From positions 1 to 9,546 of the forward strand of contig JBEKCP010000186.1 of the NCBI GenBank assembly GCA_050014815.1: DNA of 9,546 nt. Reading direction: 5' to 3'. Source of the DNA: JBEKCP01 sp050014815 (GTDB taxonomy: Bacteria; Planctomycetota; Planctomycetia; Pirellulales; Thermoguttaceae). Shown piece after piece: positions 1-6,152 of this stretch. The notes under the pieces were generated by a model, which saw only the letters and a program-made list of their open reading frames with translations, had not been told where the DNA came from and searched no databases. Every line of letters begins with the position of its first letter. Within the stretch, counting starts at the first letter, position 1. The translations under genes and the position numbers were made by a program.

Positions 1-207
1 GTCTCCTTGTCTCCTTGTCTCCCTGTCTCCTTGTCTCCTTGTCTCCCTGTCTCCTTGTCTCCTTGTCTCCCTGCCTCCTTGTCTCCTTGTCTCCCTGTCT
101 CCTTGTCTCCTCGTCTCCCTGTCTCCTTGTCTCCTTGTCTCCCTGTCTCCTTGTCTCCTTGTCTCCCTGTCTCCTTGTCTCCTTGTCTCCCGGTCTCCTT
201 GTCTACT
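1..207 (+). repeat. 8-nt/24-nt minisatellite (YTGTCTCC)n
   Basis: About 26 copies of an 8-nt unit, TTGTCTCC or CTGTCTCC, are arranged as a 24-nt higher-order unit (T-, T-, C-type). Variants are few: CTGCCTCC near 71, TCGTCTCC near 111, CGGTCTCC near 191, and a decayed last copy near 199-207. Because 24 is a multiple of three, the array is open in several plus frames. In frame 1 it encodes the octapeptide SLSPCLPV. The array begins at the first base, so its true left end lies outside the window. The minus strand is purine-rich and repeats AAGGAG. It is probably slippage-generated, non-functional DNA that has reached the start of the TPR gene. Confidence 0.95.
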
Positions 208-2547
208 TGCCTATGGGCGGCATTGATCGCGGCGGCGGCACTGGCGCCAGAGGCCGCCCGGGCGCTGCCTGCCCCGTTCCAACTCGAGGATCGCCCGACG
301 CCCTTGGCCGCCAGCCACGCCCGGACCGAGGCCGACGAGGACCGGCTCGACGCCCTGGCCCTCTTCGCCACCGGAAGGACCTACCAACAGCGGGAAGAGT
401 ACCAGAAGGCCCTGGGGTACTACGAGCGGGCCCAGCGGCGGGATCCGGCGGCCCAGGGCATCGTCGATGCCCTCGTCCCCCTGGCCGTGCAACTGAAGCA
501 AGATCCCGTGGCCATCCGCTATGTGATGCTCTCGGGCCAGGCCGAGAGCCTCCCCTCCCTGTTGCTCCGCCGCTTGGGTCGCGATCTGATCGACTTGGGC
601 CAGATCCCGGAGGCGGTGATCATGTACGAGAAAGCGCTGGCCGCCCGGATCGGCGCCAAGCCCGACGCCCCCGACCTCCTCATCTGGATGGAGTTGGGCC
701 GGCTCTATCATCGGAACGGGCAATACCCGAAGGCCGCGGAGCAGTTTGCCCGCGTGCTCGCCGCCCTGGACCATCCGGACGAGTTCGAGTTGGGCGCAGA
801 GCAGCGCAAGGCGATTGTTAATGAGCGGGGGCCGACGAATCAACTGCTGGGCGAGTGCTTCCTGCTCTCCGACCGGCTGAGCGAGGCGACCGCGGCTTTC
901 GAAAAGTCTCAGGCGCTGGCCCCCAACGAGGCGCTCTGGAAGTACAACCAGGCGCGGCTGGCCGACCGGGCCGGCAAGCCCCAGGAGGCCCTGGCCCACC
1001 TGGAGGCCAGCTTCCAGGCGCACCTGGCCGGCGAGGGGCTCAGCCCGTACGACCTCCTGGCCGACGTGCTCCAGAAGCTCGGCCGGCAGAAGGAACTCCT
1101 GGACCGGCTCGAGAAGCTCCGCGCCGCCGAGCCCGACAACGTCCCGCTGGGCTATTTCCTGGCCGACCGATATCTCAAGGCCGAGCAGTTCGACAAGGCC
1201 GGCCCCCGTTATGCGGCCCTGGTGCAGAAGGCCCCGACCACGCTGGCCTATCGCAGCCTGGCTGAAGTTTATCGCAAGACCAGGCAGACCGACGCCCTCT
1301 TGGACTTGCTCGGCGCCGGCGTCGAGAAGACCGGCACCCCCGACGTCTTCGGAAAAGAGGCCAAGACCGTCCGCCAGGACGCCGACCTGCTGCGGGCACT
1401 CATGGAAGCCGCCCGGCAGAAGCTCAAGACCCAGCCCGAAAAGCTCACCTACAGCGAGCGCCTGGCCTTGGCCTTACTGGCCCTGGAGAACAAGCAGTAC
1501 CCGGCGGCCGCGGAGTTCTTCGATCTGGCCCTGAAGACCGGGCCCAAGCAGGCCGGCGAAGCGCTGTTGACGTGGGGTGTCGGGCTCCTCGTGGACGGTC
1601 AGGCCGCCGAGGCCGTCAAGGTCCTCCAGCGAGGCATCGACGAAAAGGCCCTGCCCGCGGACAACCCGGCCTTCCACTTCTACCTGGCCGGTGCATTGGC
1701 CATGTGCGATCGGACCGACGAGGCCCTGGCCGCCGCCCGCAAGGCCGCCGACCTCAAGAAAACCGCTCGCATCGCCGGCCGCGTTCCCTGGGTCCTCTAC
1801 CATGCCAAGCGATACCCGGAGGCGCTCCGGGCCTACGAGGACTTGATCGCGAAGTTCGACGACGATCACCAGTCGCCCGAGACCCGCGACGTGCTGCTGG
1901 AGGCCCGCTCCGCCCTGTCGAACTTGTGCGTCCTCACCCACGACATGCCGGCCGCCGAAGAATGGCTCGAACAGGCCCTCGACGAATTCCCCGACGACGT
2001 CTCCGCCGCCAACGACCTGGGGTACCTCTGGGCCGACCAGGGCAAGCACCTCCACCGGGCCCTGGCGATGATCCAGAAGGCCGTCGCCGCCGATCCCGAG
2101 AACACCGCCTACCGCGACAGCCTCGGCTGGGCGTTCTACCGTCTCGGGCGGTATCCGGAGGCCGTCGCCGAGCTGGAAAAGGCGGCCGCCGACAAGAAGC
2201 CCGACGCCGTTATCTTCGAGCACCTCGGCGACGCCTGCCGGAAGGCCCGTCAGAACGACCGGGCCCGGGAAGCGTGGCGCCGGGCGATCGAGCTCTACCG
2301 CAAAGACAAGGAGGACGCAAAGGCCAAGGAAGTCGAGGCGAAGCTGAAGCAACTCACGGCCAAACCGACCAATCGCTCCCCTCTCCCTTTGGGAGAGGGG
2401 CAGGGGGTGAGGGCATGGGCGAGACACGCAATCGCGATATGCCATTTCTCGATCAACCGCCCTCACCCTAACCCTCTCCCGGAGGGAGAGGGGACTGTGG
2501 GATTCACTCTCTTGAGATGGTCTCGTTGCTATCAAAATTGCGTATAA
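7..2547 (+). CDS. Secreted-type tetratricopeptide repeat (TPR) protein, both ends altered by repeats
   Basis: This is a long alpha-helical TPR scaffold, presumably for protein-protein contacts in the periplasm or at the envelope; no enzymatic domain is visible. Counting from base 7, residues 1-64 are the minisatellite-encoded SLSPCLPV array. Residues about 69-86 (LWAALIAAAALAPEAARA) resemble a signal-peptide core with an AxA-type cleavage site. TPR-like helix pairs then fill about residues 115-780, for example RTYQQREEYQKALGYYERAQ near 124 and SLGWAFYRLGRYPEAVAELE near 705. Residues from about 789 to 846 are translated REP-like repeat, not TPR. No ATG exists in frame in the array. TTG codons recur every 24 nt, and TTG at 199 would give a signal peptide lacking the usual basic residues. 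The start is therefore unresolved, and the frame is also open to the left edge. The stop at 2545-2547 lies inside the yebC -10 box. The TPR assignment is firm; the partners are unknown. Confidence 0.85.
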   Translation: MSPCLPVSLSPCLPVSLSPCLPASLSPCLPVSLSPRLPVSLSPCLPVSLSPCLPVSLSPCLPVSLSTCLWAALIAAAALAPEAARALPAPFQLEDRPTPLAASHARTEADEDRLDALALFATGRTYQQREEYQKALGYYERAQRRDPAAQGIVDALVPLAVQLKQDPVAIRYVMLSGQAESLPSLLLRRLGRDLIDLGQIPEAVIMYEKALAARIGAKPDAPDLLIWMELGRLYHRNGQYPKAAEQFARVLAALDHPDEFELGAEQRKAIVNERGPTNQLLGECFLLSDRLSEATAAFEKSQALAPNEALWKYNQARLADRAGKPQEALAHLEASFQAHLAGEGLSPYDLLADVLQKLGRQKELLDRLEKLRAAEPDNVPLGYFLADRYLKAEQFDKAGPRYAALVQKAPTTLAYRSLAEVYRKTRQTDALLDLLGAGVEKTGTPDVFGKEAKTVRQDADLLRALMEAARQKLKTQPEKLTYSERLALALLALENKQYPAAAEFFDLALKTGPKQAGEALLTWGVGLLVDGQAAEAVKVLQRGIDEKALPADNPAFHFYLAGALAMCDRTDEALAAARKAADLKKTARIAGRVPWVLYHAKRYPEALRAYEDLIAKFDDDHQSPETRDVLLEARSALSNLCVLTHDMPAAEEWLEQALDEFPDDVSAANDLGYLWADQGKHLHRALAMIQKAVAADPENTAYRDSLGWAFYRLGRYPEAVAELEKAAADKKPDAVIFEHLGDACRKARQNDRAREAWRRAIELYRKDKEDAKAKEVEAKLKQLTAKPTNRSPLPLGEGQGVRAWARHAIAICHFSINRPHPNPLPEGEGTVGFTLLRWSRCYQNCV
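2374..2414 (+). repeat. REP-like hairpin, copy 1
   Basis: A perfect 10-bp stem (CCCCTCTCCC / GGGAGAGGGG, 2378-2387 and 2391-2400) with a TTT loop is followed by CAGGGGGTGAGGG. The same hairpin-plus-tail recurs at 2460-2493 in inverted orientation and at 3361-3404 in direct orientation. This is the widespread class of GC-rich intergenic repeat whose translation reads SPLPLGEGQGVR. Here it lies inside the 3' end of the TPR reading frame. Confidence 0.9.
2460..2493 (-). repeat. REP-like hairpin, copy 2 (inverted partner of copy 1)
   Basis: The stem is CCCTCTCCC / GGGAGAGGG at 2472-2480 and 2484-2492 with a GGA loop. It is preceded by CCCTCACCCTAA, the reverse complement of the tail found after copies 1 and 3. 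Copies 1 and 2 together make an inverted REP doublet of about 120 bp. In a transcript they could form two small hairpins or one long stem. Confidence 0.88.
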
Positions 2548-2548
2548 T
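2543..2548 (+). promoter_or_regulatory. Consensus -10 box of a yebC promoter
   Basis: TATAAT is a perfect sigma-70-type -10 hexamer 40 nt upstream of the yebC ATG, in a short AT-rich patch unlike the GC-rich surroundings. No good -35 is correctly spaced: TTGAGA at 2512-2517 is 25 nt away and TTGCTA at 2526-2531 only 11 nt. The hexamer overlaps the TAA stop (2545-2547) of the extended TPR reading frame. It suggests that yebC has its own promoter rather than depending on the TPR gene. Confidence 0.55.
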
Positions 2549-2588
2549 AACTCCTGCCATCTCTCCGAACGAGCGAGGAACCTGACCC

Positions 2589-3344
2589 ATGTCCGGCCAT
2601 TCCCATTGGGCGACGATCAAGCACAAGAAGGCCGCGGTAGACGCCAAACGCGGCAAGCACTGGAGCAAACTGGCCAAGGCGATCATCGTGGCCGCCAAGC
2701 ACGGCGGCGGTGACCCCGACCAGAACCTCCACCTCCGGTACGCCATCGACGACGCCAAGGCCGCCGGCATGCCCAAGGAGAACATCCAGCGGGCGATCAA
2801 GCGCGGCAGCGGCGAGCTGGACGGCGCGAGCCTCGACGAGGTCACCTACGAGGGCTACGGGGCCGGCGGTGTCGCCATGCTCTGCGAGGTCCTCACCGAC
2901 AACCGCAACCGCACCGCCTCGGAGATCCGCAAAGTCTTCGAAATCTCCAGCGGCAAGCTCGGCAGCACCGGCTGTGTCGCCTGGATGTTCGAGAGCAAGG
3001 GCCTCTTCCTCATCCCCGCCGCGGGAATGGAAGAGGAGCGGCTGCTGGAGATCGCCCTGGACGCCGGGGCCGACGACGTCCAGGCCATCGGCGACAAGTT
3101 CGAGGTGACCTGCGACCCCGCCAAGTACCGCGAGGTCCAGGAGGCCCTGGCCAAGGCCGGCGTGACGCCCGAGGCAAGCCAGATCACCCGCATCGCCAAG
3201 AACACGGTGGACGTGACCGACGTCGAGGAAGCCCGCAAGATCCTCAAGCTCATGGAGCGGCTCGACGACCACGACGACGTGCAGAACGTCTCATCGAACT
3301 TCAACATCCCCGACGACGTGATGGCGCAAGCGGCGGAAGAGTAA
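2589..3344 (+). CDS. yebC: YebC/PmpR family transcriptional regulatory protein
   Basis: The predicted 251-residue protein has the full family length. It opens with the hallmark MSGHSHWATIKHKKAAVDAK, followed by KLAKAIIVAAKHGGGDPDQN, then PKENIQRAIKRGSGE and the core YEGYGAGGVAMLCEVLTDN. The C-terminal part retains the GKLGSTGCVAWMFESKG segment and the terminal NVSSNFNIPDD motif. Family members are cytosolic. They are described as DNA-binding regulators, and recent work ties some to translation of proline-rich stretches; which role applies here cannot be read from sequence. The ATG at 2589 is preceded by a purine-rich GAGCGAGGAA about 10 nt upstream. A consensus TATAAT lies 40 nt upstream. In other bacteria the gene often neighbours ruvC, but no ruv gene is visible here. 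Base composition is high-GC and typical of a core gene. Confidence 0.97.
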   Translation: MSGHSHWATIKHKKAAVDAKRGKHWSKLAKAIIVAAKHGGGDPDQNLHLRYAIDDAKAAGMPKENIQRAIKRGSGELDGASLDEVTYEGYGAGGVAMLCEVLTDNRNRTASEIRKVFEISSGKLGSTGCVAWMFESKGLFLIPAAGMEEERLLEIALDAGADDVQAIGDKFEVTCDPAKYREVQEALAKAGVTPEASQITRIAKNTVDVTDVEEARKILKLMERLDDHDDVQNVSSNFNIPDDVMAQAAEE

Positions 3345-3360
3345 TCGCCTGTCCTGCAAT

Positions 3361-3404
3361 GGCTCCCCTCTCCCCTTGCGGGAGAGGGGCCGGGGGTGAG
3401 GGGT
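3361..3404 (+). repeat. REP-like hairpin, copy 3
   Basis: The stem is CCCCTCTCCC / GGGAGAGGGG at 3365-3374 and 3380-3389 with a CTTGC loop, followed by CCGGGGGTGAGGGG. It has the same orientation as copy 1 and lies 17 nt after the yebC stop. It has no T-tract, so it is not a classical intrinsic terminator, but it could still protect the yebC 3' end. Confidence 0.88.
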
Positions 3405-3408
3405 TGTT

Positions 3409-3522
3409 CGCGGGTGGCCCCGATAGCCCTGCTCTCGGGGCGGCGAAGCCGAAAGAGGTCCTCGTTCGCTGCGGATCCCTCCTCGCGGCACCCCGATAGC
3501 GAAGCTATCGGGACCACCCGCG
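3409..3522. mobile_element. MITE-like element, copy 1 (114 bp)
   Basis: The terminal inverted repeats are CGCGGGTGGCCCCGATAGC (3409-3427) and GCTATCGGGACCACCCGCG (3504-3522); 18 of 19 positions pair. The right end carries an extra small hairpin, CCCGATAGC-gaa-GCTATCGGG. The interior shares GGCGGCG...GAAAGA-like and CGGCACCCCGATAG segments with the element at 6872-6992. It has no coding capacity. The element sits between the REP-like hairpin and the antitoxin stop codon, 10 bp from the latter. Flanking target-site duplications were not evident. Confidence 0.7.
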
Positions 3523-3532
3523 TCCCTGCGTT

Positions 3533-3745
3533 TCAAGTCGCGGCGGATTTTGCGAAGGCCGGCGATTTGGCCTCGATGGCCCGCATGGCCGCGGGATCAT
3601 AGACTTGCTCTTTACAGTCGGGACATTCGTAGAATTCGAGGTTTTCGACGGTGTAACGTCGGCCCCTGTAGTCTCCCGACCACTTCCGCCGCACCCGCTT
3701 GATCTTCACACTGCCGCAGGACGGACACTTTGTTATCTTGTTCAT
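3533..3745 (-). CDS. YgiT-type zinc-finger protein, putative antitoxin (MqsA N-terminal-like)
   Basis: This is a 70-residue protein. CPSCG (Cys7, Cys10) and YECPDCKEQVYD (Cys41, Cys44) form the four-Cys zinc site of the YgiT/MqsA N-terminal domain. The basic stretch VKIKRVRRKW lies between the pairs, and a short helix with MRAIEAK follows. The C-terminal DNA-binding HTH of full MqsA is absent, so autoregulation by this protein alone is doubtful. The ATG at 3745 is preferred over the in-frame GTG at 3757, because AGGTGG lies 8 nt upstream of the ATG and that GTG forms part of this ribosome-binding site. The site overlaps the TAG stop of the upstream gene (3758-3760), which suggests translational coupling. 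Such proteins typically neutralise a DUF4258-like toxin encoded just upstream, as found here. The protein itself looks intact. Confidence 0.8.
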   Translation of the reverse strand: MNKITKCPSCGSVKIKRVRRKWSGDYRGRRYTVENLEFYECPDCKEQVYDPAAMRAIEAKSPAFAKSAAT

Positions 3746-3757
3746 GGTTATTGCCAC

Positions 3758-4070
3758 CTACAAGGCTCTTTTGGAGGATATCAGGAAGTAGTAGGTGTCT
3801 TGACCGGCTTCGGAGACGAGCTTCCCCTTGCTGTAGATGGCCAAGCCGTTCAAGTTCGCACTTTGGATGATGTGCAACATCTCTCGGCGATGACCTCGAT
3901 GGGGACTGATCGATCGGACGGTCTTATAGATCGCCACTGCATTGAGTATTGACTCCGCGACATCCAACTCGGTGATCTGGTCCGCCTCCATTTCAATCCG
4001 GGCTTTCTCACTGAAAACGTAATCACCCGTCAGGGATCGCTCGCTTGATCCGCCTCAGAGTATCGGACAT
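3758..4070 (-). pseudogene. DUF4258-like toxin gene, apparent frameshift near codon 15
   Basis: The start at 4070 (ATG) follows an AAGGGGGTGG ribosome-binding site. The first frame encodes MSDTLRRIKRAIPDG and stops at TGA 4025-4023. Reading one base differently in the GGGTGAT at 4022-4028 joins it smoothly to GDYVFSEKARIEMEADQITE and on to AVAIYKTVRSISP, LHIIQSANLNGLAIYSKGKL and DTYYFLISSKRAL, ending at TAG 3760-3758. That reconstructed protein of about 103 residues matches my recollection of DUF4258-type toxins paired with YgiT zinc-finger antitoxins. In the sequence as given, only an internal ATG at 3991 (77 residues, no ribosome-binding site, missing the FSEKAR helix) opens the second frame. 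The toxin is therefore probably inactive unless the extra base is an assembly error. The family call is from remembered similarity. Confidence 0.68.
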
Positions 4071-4088
4071 CCACCACCCCCTTTATGT

Positions 4089-4094
4089 AGTATA
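4089..4094 (-). promoter_or_regulatory. Probable -10 box of the toxin-antitoxin operon
   Basis: On the minus strand TATACT lies 18 nt before the ATG at 4070, in an AT-rich patch. The best spaced -35 is a weak TTCCCC (4112-4117, 17-nt spacer). A good TTGACT at 4100-4105 is only 5 nt away and cannot pair with this box. The ribosome-binding site follows almost immediately, giving a very short leader. Confidence 0.4.
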
Positions 4095-4154
4095 TCAAGA
4101 GTCAATGCGGTGGGGAAGCCCCGTTGAACGCGGCTGGGGGCTGGAGGGGGCCTG

Positions 4155-4183
4155 TTGACGGGGGACGGTGCGGCCGGTATGCT
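4155..4183 (+). promoter_or_regulatory. Strong sigma-70-type promoter, TTGACG-17-TATGCT
   Basis: TTGACG (4155-4160), a 17-nt spacer and TATGCT (4178-4183) give near-ideal hexamers at ideal spacing. The predicted transcript starts about 4190, some 50 nt before the ATG at 4241. The arrangement is closely matched by TTGACC-17-TATCCT at 6066-6094. Confidence 0.6.
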
Positions 4184-4240
4184 GGGTACCGTCAAACCGG
4201 AGCCGCGGGACCAGCAAGATCGGACCGGCGGCCATTAGAC

Positions 4241-4516
4241 ATGAGGGACAAGGAGCAGGCCCGCCGGACATTGGCCGAGGCGATCCATGCAGCCCGCCGG
4301 ATCGAGGATGAAGAGGAGAAGGCCGAATCGCTGCGTAACGTTGCGGACGCTGAGGCCAAGGCGGGGTTGGCACAGCAAGCCCGCGAGACCCTTGTCGAGG
4401 CCCGCGGCGTGGCCCGCCGGATGCCTGCTAGAGACTTGACCCAAAACTTGACCGGACGGGAACATGAGCTTGACGATGGGAAGGCGTCGGACGCGAAAAC
4501 ATGGCTCCTTTCCTGA
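4241..4516 (+). CDS. Truncated alpha-solenoid (HEAT/TPR-like) repeat protein fragment
   Basis: The 91-residue frame reads MRDKEQARRTLAEAIHAARR, IEDEEEKAESLRNVADAEAK, AGLAQQARETLVEA. This is an alanine-rich helical repeat with the IED...A..L..IA.A.AKAG..QAR.T pattern that I recall from long planctomycete repeat proteins, usually many repeats long. About one and a half repeats are clear, then similarity fades around residues 65-90. The TGA at 4514-4516 interrupts the frame, and recognisable repeat sequence resumes in the same frame immediately after it. ATG 4241 is chosen because the promoter at 4155-4183 is placed for it; a good Shine-Dalgarno is lacking. Its function is unknown, and it is likely a decayed fragment of a larger scaffold protein. 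Confidence 0.5.
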   Translation: MRDKEQARRTLAEAIHAARRIEDEEEKAESLRNVADAEAKAGLAQQARETLVEARGVARRMPARDLTQNLTGREHELDDGKASDAKTWLLS

Positions 4517-4654
4517 ATCGCCACCTGGCAGGCTGGCGAAGGGTTTCTCGCCGACGCGCTCGCCACAGCCGCGGACATTGAAGACCCGCACGCGAGGGCA
4601 CTGGTCCTTTGCGAGATCGCTGCCACACAGGCGAAAGCAGAGAAACAGAGATAA
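4517..4654 (+). pseudogene. Orphaned distal repeat of the truncated solenoid gene
   Basis: In the same frame as 4241-4516, just past the TGA, the translation continues IATWQAGEGFLADALATAAD, IEDPHARALVLCEIAATQAK, AEKQR and ends at TAA 4652-4654. IEDPHARAL..IA.TQAKA repeats the motif of the upstream part (IEDEEEKAESLRNVADAEAK), so the two belong to one ancestral gene. The context LLS-stop-IATWQAG suggests that the stop replaced a sense codon, possibly CGA (Arg) by a C-to-T change at 4514. No start codon or ribosome-binding site precedes this piece. Confidence 0.6.
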
Positions 4655-4790
4655 CGAAGGTACTGGCTCTCGACCCGATCAGCCACCTGCGCGGTTCCGC
4701 GGGAGTCGCGCCGCGCGGTCAATCCCTGGACCAGGACCAGGGCCGCCGAAGAGCAGAAGTGCAGCCGCAGTGGTCGCGCGAGGATCGTGA

Positions 4791-5948
4791 ATGCCATACC
4801 GCAAGGTAAGACGCTCCAATGACGCCCTGGGTTGTTTTGGGGCTGTATTTGTGAGCGTGCTCTTTCCCGTGCTCCTATTGTGGGCGGTTGCCGCTTGGAT
4901 CAACGGGCTTCTCGTCGTTGCGATACCCATTACCTTGTTCGCCGGTTTCCTCGGCCTGGTGCTCTTGGCGGCGTGGCGGGGGCTCATTCTTCCAACGCGA
5001 TACGAGTTGGTGGTCGATGGTCCCGCGCTCCGTTGGGGGGAAGTGCGCAAACCGCAATGCCAGTCGGCCGTGAAGATGTCGGAAATCGCCTTCCTTTGCC
5101 AGGGGTGCGGCTCGGACAATGACAAGTCTTTCGTCATCCTGAAAAGCGGCGCGCAGCTTCCGCTGCCACAATACCTCGTTTGGACGCGAAACGACCATCG
5201 CGCGCTGCTCTCGGCGTTACGGTCGGAGAACGCCGAAATCGCCCTTTGCCAGGGCGACGGCGAAGCAAGCGCCGCGTTGGCTCGCGACAGCGAGGTCCCG
5301 GCGCAAGCGAGTCCAGAGAACTCGCGGGACTCGCTCTCGGCAGGCCGCACGCAGCGACAAGGGCTTCGCCGTTTCTCGCACAGCACGACCGCCGATGAAG
5401 ATGTGGTCAAGTGGTCGTACCTGTCGGTCGGCCTCGATGTCCGCAGCTTCGTGCTTGTGTTCTGCTTCGTTGCAGGATTCGTCGGGGTGATATCTTGGAT
5501 GACGTCTGTCCTGATCCAAGTCATCTTCGCCGCTGCCGTTGGAGGGGAGATTGTGGCGGCCGTTGCCTTTTCCCTTGTCCTCCTCAGCCTGTTGATGGAC
5601 TGGAGGTTTCGCCGGGCGATCCTCGGAGCACTGGCCCGGTTCACGGGGGCAAGCAGCATTCGGGTGAGTCACGACCATCTTTCGGTGGAGCATCGCGATC
5701 TTCTGAACTCCGAAGCGCTATGCGTCGCGCGGAGCGAGTTGAAGACGCTCCACTACCGATGTTGCCCGTTGGAGCGGTCCGCAGCCCTGACTTTGATCGT
5801 GCGGTCGGCGGATGGCGGCCTGCGGCGCCACGATTTGGCTCTCGCGATGGGCAGGAATCCGAAAGCCGCCTTGTACCGGTTGCTGCGGGAAATCCTCGTG
5901 CGTCGCGGCTGGCAAGTCAATTGCGAGTCGCATCCGGACGTCGCGTGA
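4791..5948 (+). CDS. Membrane protein of unknown function with two similar halves
   Basis: The predicted protein has 385 residues and matches no family I can name. Two hydrophobic helices at about 14-36 and 39-62 are followed by a soluble stretch (about 70-148) that looks beta-rich: RYELVVDGPALRWGE, SFVILKSGAQLPLP and a closing helix DHRALLSALRSEN. A linker rich in Ala, Ser and Arg (about 150-205) follows. A second pair of helices comes at about 218-239 and 243-268, then another soluble domain of like layout: SIRVSHDHLSVEH, AALTLIVRSADGG and a final helix KAALYRLLREILVRRGW. This suggests an internal duplication of [two TM helices plus a PH-like fold]; the PH resemblance is an inference from pattern only. 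The ATG at 4791 has GAGG about 8 nt upstream. An 8-bp inverted repeat (5307-5314 / 5327-5334) falls in the linker. The start is well supported; the function is unknown. Confidence 0.8.
   Translation: MPYRKVRRSNDALGCFGAVFVSVLFPVLLLWAVAAWINGLLVVAIPITLFAGFLGLVLLAAWRGLILPTRYELVVDGPALRWGEVRKPQCQSAVKMSEIAFLCQGCGSDNDKSFVILKSGAQLPLPQYLVWTRNDHRALLSALRSENAEIALCQGDGEASAALARDSEVPAQASPENSRDSLSAGRTQRQGLRRFSHSTTADEDVVKWSYLSVGLDVRSFVLVFCFVAGFVGVISWMTSVLIQVIFAAAVGGEIVAAVAFSLVLLSLLMDWRFRRAILGALARFTGASSIRVSHDHLSVEHRDLLNSEALCVARSELKTLHYRCCPLERSAALTLIVRSADGGLRRHDLALAMGRNPKAALYRLLREILVRRGWQVNCESHPDVA
5307..5334. repeat. Hairpin within the linker of the membrane-protein gene
   Basis: GCGAGTCC (5307-5314) and GGACTCGC (5327-5334) form an 8-bp stem with a 12-nt loop. 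It encodes about residues 173-182 in the low-complexity linker between the two halves. It may be a small in-frame repeat insertion, or it may be chance in GC-rich DNA. Confidence 0.45.
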
Positions 5949-6065
5949 CCCCCAAGGGAATAAGCAGTGGCGTGGCGGTCCGGAGCGGGAAGTCCGGAGG
6001 CTGGTGGGGCTTGCCTTCCATGGCAATGCCTCGGCGGGCGCGCGAACGCCGTCGGTTCCCAAGGA

Positions 6066-6094
6066 TTGACCGCCTCCAGACCCCGGGGTATCCT
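6066..6094 (+). promoter_or_regulatory. Promoter of the VapBC-type operon, TTGACC-17-TATCCT
   Basis: TTGACC (6066-6071), a 17-nt spacer and TATCCT (6089-6094) lie just upstream of the antitoxin gene. A start about 6101 would give a leader of roughly 50 nt to the GTG at 6153, and only about 4 nt to the alternative ATG at 6105. Its hexamers and spacing closely parallel those of the promoter at 4155-4183. Confidence 0.55.
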
Positions 6095-6152
6095 TAAGAG
6101 GTCAATGGGAGTGGTTTCTCCGGTTTTCTCTGACGACTTTCGGAGCGTGATC

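Noticed and set aside
1..207. CRISPR array
   Set aside because: The units are contiguous 8-mers with no unique spacers, so this is a minisatellite.
211..1023. Long minus-strand open frame of 270 codons opposite the TPR gene
   Set aside because: It lies antisense to clear TPR codons; open antisense frames are expected in GC-rich coding DNA, and the translation matches no family.
2378..2400. Intrinsic terminator after the TPR gene
   Set aside because: The hairpin lacks a following T-tract, lies inside the open frame and recurs at 2460 and 3361, so it is better read as a dispersed repeat.
3345..4240. tRNA or other structural RNA gene
   Set aside because: The hairpins here are explained by the REP-like and MITE-like elements; no cloverleaf or CCA-ending acceptor stem was found by eye.
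5967..6152. N-terminal extension of the VapB-like antitoxin
   Set aside because: The frame is open upstream, but the promoter at 6066-6094 and the GGAG before GTG 6153 place the start inside; the extended sequence has no antitoxin-like pattern.
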